This document shows positions 6,804 to 12,213 of a DNA stretch of 12,213 nt, in pieces. The notes below the pieces were generated by a model that was not told the origin of the DNA, searched no databases, and saw only the letters and a list, made by a program, of their open reading frames with translations. Made by a program: the position numbers and the translations under genes. Position 1 is the stretch's first letter, and each line of letters starts with the position of its first letter. The stretch spans positions 1-12,213 of the forward strand of contig SFCS01000033.1 of NCBI GenBank assembly GCA_004558485.1. The letters are read 5' to 3'. This stretch comes from Ruminococcus sp. Lineage in GTDB: Bacteria > Bacillota > Clostridia > Oscillospirales > Acutalibacteraceae.

Positions 6804-7388
6804 TTATGTATATGTCGCTAAAATATTTTCTGCAATGGCGCGACGGGTGACACAGCGATCCATCGCCTGTTTTTCGATGTAGCGGTGCGCTTCGCTCTCG
6901 GTCATTTTGAGTTGCTCTATCAGCAGCCATTTGGCGCGGTTGACAAGACGGATCTCCTCCATTTTCTCCTCCAAGGAGGCGGTCTTTTGCTCCATGCGCC
7001 GCAGGCGCTCCCGTGTGCCGCACAACAGCAGCAGCGACTGGGAAAAAAGCTGCGGTGCGGTCGGCTTTGACAGCGTGAGGATGCCGAAGGGGGAGACGCG
7101 GGCGCTCACATCGGAAAATTGCTCCGCTTTCACCAAAAGCAGCACGCCCGCCGTGCTGTCCGCACAGACATCGAGCGCCAGCCGCGTGCCGAAATCGTCC
7201 GGCAGCGGTGCGCTGATGATGACAATGTCGACGGTGTTTTCCGCCAAAAAGCGCCTTGCCCCCGACACATCGGTCTTCACCGTGACGGGGGAGAAAAGGC
7301 CTTCGGGCAGCAGCGCCGAAAGTGACGCGGTGAGCTTTTCGGATGACGAGACCAGCAGTACACGGTAGCGGTGTATTGCCAGCGCCAT
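6804..7388 (-). CDS. ANTAR-domain RNA-binding regulator with degenerate receiver (NitR-like)
   Basis: The 194-residue protein has an N-terminal receiver-like domain (about 8-122), a charged coiled coil (about 124-150) and a C-terminal ANTAR three-helix domain (about 135-192: NRAKWLLIEQ, SEAHRYIEKQAMD, AENIL). ANTAR proteins bind paired RNA hairpins with six-base loops and prevent terminator formation. The receiver looks phosphorylation-dead: the acidic pocket after beta-1 reads SSS (14-16), the acceptor position in DIVIISAPLPDDFG is Ser59 instead of Asp, and the usual Thr/Ser after beta-4 lies in LLVK. Only Lys108 (SKP) is kept. A comparable regulator (NitR) sits beside glnA in clostridia. 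Position directly after glnA and a terminator-type leader at 12064-12127 suggest that it controls its own operon. The GGGGGGAAGG before ATG 7388 supports the start. Confidence 0.9.
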   Translation of the reverse strand: MALAIHRYRVLLVSSSEKLTASLSALLPEGLFSPVTVKTDVSGARRFLAENTVDIVIISAPLPDDFGTRLALDVCADSTAGVLLLVKAEQFSDVSARVSPFGILTLSKPTAPQLFSQSLLLLCGTRERLRRMEQKTASLEEKMEEIRLVNRAKWLLIEQLKMTESEAHRYIEKQAMDRCVTRRAIAENILATYT

Positions 7389-7418
7389 AGGCCTTCCCCC
7401 CTTTCTCGGTGTGTGTTT

Positions 7419-8624
7419 TCAGGTATAGTGCTTGATGATCTCCTGCGGCAGGCAGGCGGCGATGAACCGACTGTCGTGCGCGACGGCTTTCGCCTCATCG
7501 AGCGTTTGGGGCAGCGTCCCGAGCTTTTCCGTCACCGCCTGCGGTGCCGCAAAAAGGTCGATGTCCGCGGCGGCGGGGAGCGGCAGATCGTTTTCGATAC
7601 CGTCCATGCAGGCATACATCAGCAGCGCAAGTGCCAGATACGGGTTACACTGCGGATCGGGGGAGCGCAGCTCCGCGCGCCGATATTCGCCGACGGCGGC
7701 GGGAATGCGGATGAGTTGGGAGCGGTTCTCCGCAGAATAGGAAAGGAAAAGCGGCGCTTTGTTGCTGCCGAAACGGGCAAACGAGGCGTCAGTCGTGTTG
7801 AAAAAGGCGGTCATTTCCCGAATGTGCGCCAAAACGCCCGCAATCGCCTGCGGCAGTATGTCCCTGCCGTTTGCCGCCCTGACTGAAAAATTGAGGTGCA
7901 TCCCGTTGCCCGGGGCGTCGGGAAGCGGCTTCGGGGAAAAGTCCGCGAAAAGCCCATTGCGCGCGGCGATGGTGTTCACCACGGCGCGGAAGGTGACGGC
8001 GTTGTCCGCCGCGGTGAGCGGCGCGGCATAGCGAAAATCGATCTCGTTCTGCCCCGGACCTTCCTCATGGTGGGAGCTTTCGGGGCGGATGCCCATTTGT
8101 TCCAGCGTGAGACAAATCTCCCGCCGCACATTTTCGCCCTTGTCCTCGGGGGCAATGTCCATGTAGCCCGCGCGGTCATAGGGAATGGCGGTCGGCTCGC
8201 CGTTTTCGTCCCGCTTGAAAAGATAAAACTCCATCTCGCTGCCGAACGCAAAGGAAAGCCCCCTTTCTTCCGCCTTTTCCTCCGCTTTTTTCAGCAGCGC
8301 ACGGGTATCCGCCGCAAACGGCGTGCCGTCGGGGAGGGTGACGCTGCAAAAAAGGCGCACGACCTTCCCGTGCTCCGGTCGCCACGGCAGCAGCGACAGC
8401 GTCGCGGGATCGGGGTGCAAAAGAAGGTCGGAATGAACCACGCCGGAAAAGCCCGCGATCGCCGAGCCGTCGATGGCAATGCCGTCGCGAAACGCGCGCG
8501 GCAGCTCCTCCGGCATGACGGAAATGTTTTTCTGTTTCCCGAAAACATCGCAAAATGCCATGCGGATGAACTTCACATCGTCCTCCGCGACATATTGCAG
8601 GACTTCTTCCTCAGAATAGCGCAT
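7419..8624 (-). CDS. glnA: Type I glutamine synthetase, short form
   Basis: Glutamine synthetase makes glutamine from glutamate, ammonia and ATP. The beta-grasp domain (about 1-100) includes FIRMAFCDVFGK and IDGSAIAGF (Asp52). Metal ligands are all recognisable: Glu130 and Glu132 (GSEMEF), Glu187 and Glu194 (HHEEGPGQNE), His243 (GNGMH) and Glu318 (RAELRSPDP). Substrate arginines are kept in NRSQLIRIP. Two oddities stand out. The active-site flap reads GSNKAP where Bacillus and Salmonella enzymes have PGYEAP, so the flap glutamate is Lys289. The 401-residue chain also stops about 25 residues before the usual C terminus, losing the helix that ties the two hexamer rings. No adenylylation tyrosine segment is evident. 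A GGAG six to seven bases upstream supports ATG 8624. It lies 17 bases after the GXGXG gene. A related ligase activity (for example on amines) is possible, but linkage to GOGAT favours ammonia assimilation. Confidence 0.9.
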   Translation of the reverse strand: MRYSEEEVLQYVAEDDVKFIRMAFCDVFGKQKNISVMPEELPRAFRDGIAIDGSAIAGFSGVVHSDLLLHPDPATLSLLPWRPEHGKVVRLFCSVTLPDGTPFAADTRALLKKAEEKAEERGLSFAFGSEMEFYLFKRDENGEPTAIPYDRAGYMDIAPEDKGENVRREICLTLEQMGIRPESSHHEEGPGQNEIDFRYAAPLTAADNAVTFRAVVNTIAARNGLFADFSPKPLPDAPGNGMHLNFSVRAANGRDILPQAIAGVLAHIREMTAFFNTTDASFARFGSNKAPLFLSYSAENRSQLIRIPAAVGEYRRAELRSPDPQCNPYLALALLMYACMDGIENDLPLPAAADIDLFAAPQAVTEKLGTLPQTLDEAKAVAHDSRFIAACLPQEIIKHYT

Positions 8625-8641
8625 ACTGTCTCCGCCTTTCC

Positions 8642-9361
8642 TCAGTTGGTGATGTACATTTGTTTATAGGGGGTCTTGCTGTCCGGTGTGACCACCGTAT
8701 AAGGGCCTTGCAGAAGCGCCGCGGCATCGCCGCCGAACAGGGCGCAGAAATGCCGGATGAAGGGGGCAATCTCCGCCATATCCTCCGGCGTCGCGTGCCG
8801 GACGGCCGTGCCGTGCGGGAAGTGAATGCCCGCCGCGTCGCCGCGCAGGATCAGCTTGCCGCCGTGCATACCCGTGCAGGGGAAGTTGCCGACGATGGGC
8901 TTTTTGTCGGTGTGCAGTCCCAGAACGAGGATATAGCCACCCGCCTGGTATTCGCCGAGAAAGCTACCCGTTCTGCCGCCGATGACGAGGACGGGCTTGG
9001 TGTCGCCGTATGCCTTCATGTGCGTGCCCGCGCGATAGCCGGCGTTGCCCTTGACATACAAAGCGCCGCCGCGCATGGCATAGCCCGCCGCGTCGCCGAT
9101 GCCGCCGTGCACCGCGATCTCGCCCGCGTTCATGGTGTCGCCCACCGCGTCCTGCGCGTTGCCGTTCACCGTGATGACGGCGCCGTCGAGATATGCCCCG
9201 AGCGCATTGCCCGGCACGCCGTCGATCTCGACCGAGAGGTCGCTCATGCCGGCGGCGATAAACCGTTGACCGAGGCAGCCGCCGATGTGACAGTGGCGGT
9301 CGGCACGGCGCAGCGTTTCGTTAAGCGCGGCAAAATCCATGCCGCTTGCATCAATGAACAT
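8642..9361 (-). CDS. Glutamate synthase GXGXG (domain 3) subunit
   Basis: The 239-residue protein corresponds to the C-terminal beta-helix of bacterial glutamate synthase alpha chain (COG0070 type; called GltB3 or GlxC-like when separate). It is seen as repeating glycine strands: GNAQDAVGDTMNAGEIAVHG, GGIGDAAGYAMRGGALYVKG, NAGYRAGTHM and VIGGRTGSFLGEYQAGG. This domain is structural and packs the amidotransferase against the FMN domain. ATG 9361 has only a weak AAAGGTG about 12 bases upstream, but no better start exists and the N terminus matches the family. It follows the FMN subunit after the largest gap in the operon (73 bases) and precedes glnA. Confidence 0.9.
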   Translation of the reverse strand: MFIDASGMDFAALNETLRRADRHCHIGGCLGQRFIAAGMSDLSVEIDGVPGNALGAYLDGAVITVNGNAQDAVGDTMNAGEIAVHGGIGDAAGYAMRGGALYVKGNAGYRAGTHMKAYGDTKPVLVIGGRTGSFLGEYQAGGYILVLGLHTDKKPIVGNFPCTGMHGGKLILRGDAAGIHFPHGTAVRHATPEDMAEIAPFIRHFCALFGGDAAALLQGPYTVVTPDSKTPYKQMYITN

Positions 9362-9424
9362 ACTATTTTATCACACCTTTTTTCGTTTTTCCACCGCGTT
9401 TTGCAAAAAAATCGAATGTATGCA

Positions 9425-9445
9425 CCGGTGTGTATCATGCACCGG
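9425..9445 (-). repeat. Hairpin and 9-bp direct repeat at the end of the FMN subunit gene
   Basis: ATGCACCGG occurs at 9420-9428 and 9437-9445. In minus-strand RNA CCGGUG (9440-9445) can pair with CACCGG (9425-9430) around a nine-base loop that includes the stop codon. Seven T follow only 13 bases later (9405-9411), so this is not a normal terminator. It may tune read-through or mRNA stability before the next gene. Confidence 0.35.
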
Positions 9446-10949
9446 CGTGGGCGATGCCGAGAATGGCAAGCTCTCTGTCCGAAAGTCCGATGCCGCGCAG
9501 CATGGCGCGGTTGCCCCGCAGCGCCTCGATGGAGTTGATGCCCATGCCGCCCATCATTTCCTTGATCTCATGCCGCCAGGCAGTCATGAGGTGCACAAGG
9601 CGGGCAGCGCCCACATCGGGATGGAGACGGGCGACCAGCTCCGGCCGCTGGGTGGCGATGCCCCAGTTGCAGTTGCCGCTCTGACAGTTACGGCAAAGGT
9701 GACAGCCCATGGCGAGCAGCGCCGCTGTTGCGATATAGCACGCATCCGCGCCGAGCGCGATCGCCTTGACCACATCGGCGGCGGAGCGGATGCTGCCGCC
9801 CGCGATGAGCGAGACCGTGCCGCGGATGCCCTCATCCCGCAGCCGCTGATCGACGGCGGCAAGCGCCAGCTCGATCGGGATGCCCACATTGTCGCGGATG
9901 CGTGTCGGCGCAGCGCCCGTTCCGCCGCGAAAGCCGTCGATGGCGATGATGTCCGCGCCGCTGCGGGCGATGCCGCTGGCAATCGCCGCAATGTTGTGGA
10001 CGGCGGCAACCTTGACGATGACGGGCTTTTTATAGTGCGTGGTCTCCTTGAGTGAGTAGACAAGCTGCCGCAGATCCTCGATGGAATAGATGTCGTGGTG
10101 CGGCGCGGGGGAGATGGCGTCCGATCCCTCGGGGATCATGCGTGTTTTGGCGACATCGCCGACGATCTTCGTCCCCGGCAGATGCCCGCCGATGCCCGGC
10201 TTTGCGCCCTGCCCCATCTTTACCTCGATGGCGGCGCCGGCATTCAGATAATCCTTGTGCACGCCGAACCGTCCCGACGCGACCTGCACGACGGTGCTTT
10301 CGCCGTAGCAATAGAAATCCTCGTGCAGTCCGCCCTCACCGGTGTTGTAGAGGATGCCGACCTCCTTTGCCGCGCGCGCAAGGCTTTCGTGCGCGTTATA
10401 GCTGATCGAGCCGTAGCTCATGGCGGAGAACATCACCGGCATGGACAGCACAAGCTGCGGCGGGAGGGTTGTGTCAAGGCTGCCGTCCGCACGGCGGGAA
10501 ACGCCGGTCGGCTTCTTGCCGAGAAACACCCGCGTCTCCATCGGCTCGCGCAGCGGGTCGATGGGCGGGTTGGTGACCTGGGAGGCGTTGATGAGAATAC
10601 GATCCCAATAGACCGGCAGCGGGTTCGGATTGCCCATGGAGGACAAGAGCACGCCGCCCGTCGCCGCCTGCTTGTAAATTTCCTTTATGGTGGCATCCTG
10701 CCAGTTGGCGTTTTGCCGAAAGGCGGGCGGCGCATCGGTGATCTGCAAAGCGCCCGTCGGGCAGACGGCGACGCAGCGCTGACAGTTGACGCATTTTTTG
10801 GCGTCACTTTTCATCAGCCGCCGCTTTTCATCATAGAAATGGACGCCGTTTGCACATTCCTTTTCGCACACGCGGCAGCTTGTGCAAAGTGACATATCCC
10901 GCCGCACCGCAAAGTCGGCGGGGAGATAATCGATCGGTTGTCGTACCAT
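9435..10949 (-). CDS. Glutamate synthase FMN-binding subunit with N-terminal ferredoxin domain
   Basis: This 504-residue archaeal-type GOGAT synthase subunit (COG0069 type) forms glutamate from 2-oxoglutarate and ammonia using reduced FMN. Residues 20-65 hold two [4Fe-4S] motifs (Cys22, 25, 28, 32 and Cys53, 56, 59, 63). The barrel follows with SAMSYGSIS, NTGEGG, MGQGAKPGIGGHLPG, IDGFRGGTGAAP and AGGSIRSAADVVKA. A cysteine group after TAALLAMG (Cys416, 422, 427) matches the spacing of the GOGAT [3Fe-4S] cluster. The ATG overlaps the preceding stop codon (TGATG), and GGAGG lies about ten bases upstream. No separate NAD(P)H beta subunit (gltD) is in the window, so electrons may enter through the fused ferredoxin domain. 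The true donor cannot be told from sequence. Confidence 0.93.
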   Translation of the reverse strand: MVRQPIDYLPADFAVRRDMSLCTSCRVCEKECANGVHFYDEKRRLMKSDAKKCVNCQRCVAVCPTGALQITDAPPAFRQNANWQDATIKEIYKQAATGGVLLSSMGNPNPLPVYWDRILINASQVTNPPIDPLREPMETRVFLGKKPTGVSRRADGSLDTTLPPQLVLSMPVMFSAMSYGSISYNAHESLARAAKEVGILYNTGEGGLHEDFYCYGESTVVQVASGRFGVHKDYLNAGAAIEVKMGQGAKPGIGGHLPGTKIVGDVAKTRMIPEGSDAISPAPHHDIYSIEDLRQLVYSLKETTHYKKPVIVKVAAVHNIAAIASGIARSGADIIAIDGFRGGTGAAPTRIRDNVGIPIELALAAVDQRLRDEGIRGTVSLIAGGSIRSAADVVKAIALGADACYIATAALLAMGCHLCRNCQSGNCNWGIATQRPELVARLHPDVGAARLVHLMTAWRHEIKEMMGGMGINSIEALRGNRAMLRGIGLSDRELAILGIAHAGA

Positions 10950-12040
10950 CAGAAATGTCCCTCCTTCACCCGCACAATGACCGGCTCGCCGCCGGCGGGG
11001 GCATACAGGTTCTCTGCCGCAGGCTCCAGCGCGCGGATCGCCGCCTCCTCGCTTGCGACAAATATGCGGTCACCCTTTTCCGCAACCACCATGGAGCGCA
11101 GCTTCAGACGGTCGCAAAGCGCCATCAGCCCGCCCTCAAAGCCCAAAACGATGGAGAAAGGCCCCGTCACCAGCAGCCCCGCATAGACGGTGCGCAGGAA
11201 GGTCATTTGCTCCTTTGCGGCGGGCGGGAGCTTTTCGACGGTGCTCCAGAAGGGCGCTGCCATGACGGCGGCGGTTTCTTCTAGCGTCAGCCTTTGCCGC
11301 CGCAGGAGATAGTCGGCGATATAGGTGATGACCTCGGTGTCGGTCTGCAGCGTGCATGTATAGCCGAACATTTCGATATAGCGGCGGTTGGCGTCATAGG
11401 ACGAAATTTCGCCGTTGTGCACGACGGTGTAGTCAAGCAGGGCAAACGGGTGCGCACCGCCCCACCAGCCGGGCGTGTTGGTGGGATAGCGCCCGTGCGC
11501 CGTCCAGCAGTATGCGCCGTAGTCCCCGAGGGCATAAAACGCGCCGACATCCTCGGGAAAACCGACCGCCTTGAAAACGCCCATGTTCTTGCCGCTCGAA
11601 AAGACATACGCCCCTTTGAGGCGGGTGTTGATCTCCATGACCGTGCGGGCGACATATGCGCGCTCGTCAAGCTGCAGCCGCATCAAAACAGACGAAAGCG
11701 GCGCGACGAAATAGCGCCAGATGAGCGGGACATCCACGATGCGCGGGTGACGCCTGATCGGAATGGTCTCCGCCTTGACGATCTCGAAACGGTCCTTGAG
11801 CAGCCGCTCGCAGGCGACGCGCTCGTCGTTGTCGTCATAAAAAATGTGCAGCGCATAAAAGTCCTTATAGTCGGGATAGATGCCGTATCCCGCAAAGCCG
11901 CCGCCGAGTCCGTTGGAGCGGTCGTGCATGGGGATCATGCTTTTGATGATCCCCTCGCCGCTCATGCGCTCTCCCTCGCGGGAAATGACGGCGGATATGG
12001 CGCACCCCGACGGGATACGCACGTCCCCCTCTCGCAGCAT
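10949..12040 (-). CDS. Glutamate synthase glutamine amidotransferase subunit (class II)
   Basis: This Ntn-hydrolase subunit (COG0067 type) releases ammonia from glutamine for the FMN subunit. Class II marks are visible: HGRYPTNT (182-189), HNGE (208-211) and TDTE (233-236). The nucleophile is most likely Cys13 in PSGCAISAVIS, which means that 12 residues must be removed to free an N-terminal cysteine; no later ATG could do this. About 165 residues separate the cysteine from HGRYPTNT, including MHDRSNGLGGGFAGYG (about 38-53), typical of the separate clostridial/archaeal form. AAGGAG (12050-12055) nine bases upstream fixes ATG 12040. It is the first gene of the operon, directly behind the attenuator-like leader. 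Confidence 0.93.
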   Translation of the reverse strand: MLREGDVRIPSGCAISAVISREGERMSGEGIIKSMIPMHDRSNGLGGGFAGYGIYPDYKDFYALHIFYDDNDERVACERLLKDRFEIVKAETIPIRRHPRIVDVPLIWRYFVAPLSSVLMRLQLDERAYVARTVMEINTRLKGAYVFSSGKNMGVFKAVGFPEDVGAFYALGDYGAYCWTAHGRYPTNTPGWWGGAHPFALLDYTVVHNGEISSYDANRRYIEMFGYTCTLQTDTEVITYIADYLLRRQRLTLEETAAVMAAPFWSTVEKLPPAAKEQMTFLRTVYAGLLVTGPFSIVLGFEGGLMALCDRLKLRSMVVAEKGDRIFVASEEAAIRALEPAAENLYAPAGGEPVIVRVKEGHF

Positions 12041-12063
12041 CGTTCACAGCTCCTTTTTCACGC

Positions 12064-12116
12064 AAAAAAGCGTTCATTCCGAAAAAAGGGGAAACGACCC
12101 CTCTCGGAATGAACGC
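12064..12116 (-). terminator. Leader terminator (attenuator) before the glutamate synthase operon
   Basis: On the minus strand a 13-base-pair perfect stem (12104-12116 with 12070-12082) encloses a smaller GGGG/CCCC hairpin (12098-12101 with 12088-12091) and is followed by six T (12064-12069). It sits between the promoter at 12136-12164 and the ribosome binding site at 12050-12055, so the operon mRNA must pass through it. Its T run ends eight bases before the AAGGAG. This arrangement is that of an attenuator, not of an upstream gene's terminator. Confidence 0.85.
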
Positions 12117-12127
12117 CTTTGCTCATT
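12108..12127 (-). promoter_or_regulatory. Candidate ANTAR antiterminator hairpin
   Basis: In minus-strand RNA AAUGAGC (12121-12127) can pair with GUUCAUU (12108-12114), seven base pairs including one G-U, around the six-base loop AAAGGC (12115-12120). Known ANTAR targets have six-base loops with A at position 1 and G at position 4, as here. The 3' arm is part of the 5' arm of the terminator stem, so both cannot form together. Known targets have two such hairpins and only one is clear here, so this remains a prediction. Confidence 0.55.
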
Positions 12128-12135
12128 ACCTATAC

Positions 12136-12164
12136 AAGATAGCACAATCGACTCTGCCTGTCAA
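12136..12164 (-). promoter_or_regulatory. Sigma-A promoter of the glutamate synthase-glnA-pyrG-dap operon
   Basis: On the minus strand TTGACA (12159-12164) and TATCTT (12136-12141) are separated by 17 bases. The expected start near 12129 gives a leader of about 90 bases that opens almost directly with the candidate antiterminator hairpin. Upstream (12165-12213) I see no gene or clear signal. Confidence 0.8.
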
Positions 12165-12213
12165 TGCGTTTTTGCAGGAATTTGTTGTTTTTCCGTCATT
12201 TTTACCCGACTCT

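Noticed and set aside
7419..12040. N-methylglutamate pathway (gmaS-mgsABC), which also combines a GS-like gene with split GOGAT-like subunits
   Set aside because: The window looks like a fermentative Clostridia member, the ANTAR gene and dap/pyr neighbours fit ammonia assimilation, and no methylamine genes are present. The altered GS flap keeps a small doubt.
12136..12180. Second ANTAR-type hairpin upstream (AUUGAC/GUCGAU, or UGC-AAAAAC-GCA)
   Set aside because: The first has a seven-base loop and the second lacks G at loop position 4 and has three base pairs. Both lie upstream of or within the predicted promoter, so they would probably not be transcribed.
1..12213. CRISPR arrays, insertion sequences, rRNA or replication origin
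   Set aside because: No regularly spaced long repeats, transposase-like frames, rRNA-like segments or DnaA-box clusters were seen on either strand.

Overview
The window looks like chromosomal DNA of a moderately high-GC Clostridia member, most likely of the Oscillospiraceae/Ruminococcaceae kind. This is inferred from four things: greA-lysS next to each other, LL-diaminopimelate aminotransferase (DapL) for lysine/cell-wall synthesis, a glutamate synthase split into three proteins, and a glnA-linked ANTAR regulator. No species can be named from this alone. Every protein gene lies on the minus strand; the only plus-strand gene is tRNA-Gln(CUG).

Layout, in minus-strand order of transcription. 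(a) 12164-3193 is one probable operon. A sigma-A promoter is followed by a ~90-nt leader holding a strong intrinsic terminator and an overlapping alternative hairpin. Then come glutamate synthase amidotransferase subunit, FMN/Fe-S subunit, GXGXG subunit, short type I glutamine synthetase, ANTAR-domain protein, pyrG, dapF and dapL. Gaps are short or overlapping (at most 73 bases) and I see no convincing internal promoter. (b) 2966-3171 is a convergent zone: tRNA-Gln with its own promoter and terminator, facing the end of the dapL operon. (c) 2894-382 is greA-lysS, from a consensus promoter to a good terminator at 214-246. (d) 1-381 is AT-rich, with two minus-strand terminator hairpins, a small ORF cut by the window edge, and regularly spaced short repeats.

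How the genes fit: GS and GOGAT make glutamine and glutamate. CTP synthase consumes glutamine, and DapL uses glutamate as amino donor to make LL-DAP, which DapF epimerises to meso-DAP. The ANTAR protein belongs to a family of RNA-binding antiterminators, and the operon leader contains a terminator that such a protein could control. One hairpin there has a 7-bp stem and a six-base loop with A at position 1 and G at position 4, and it is mutually exclusive with the terminator. I regard this probable autoregulated nitrogen attenuation circuit as the most interesting item.

Second in interest is the 3' end of lysS. The enzyme carries an extra C-terminal tRNA-binding (Trbp111/MetRS-C type) domain, and base composition falls from about 63% to about 46% GC exactly where the extension begins. 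Low GC continues to the window edge, past phased repeats. This suggests that the lysS tail was acquired by recombination, perhaps at the end of an integrative element.
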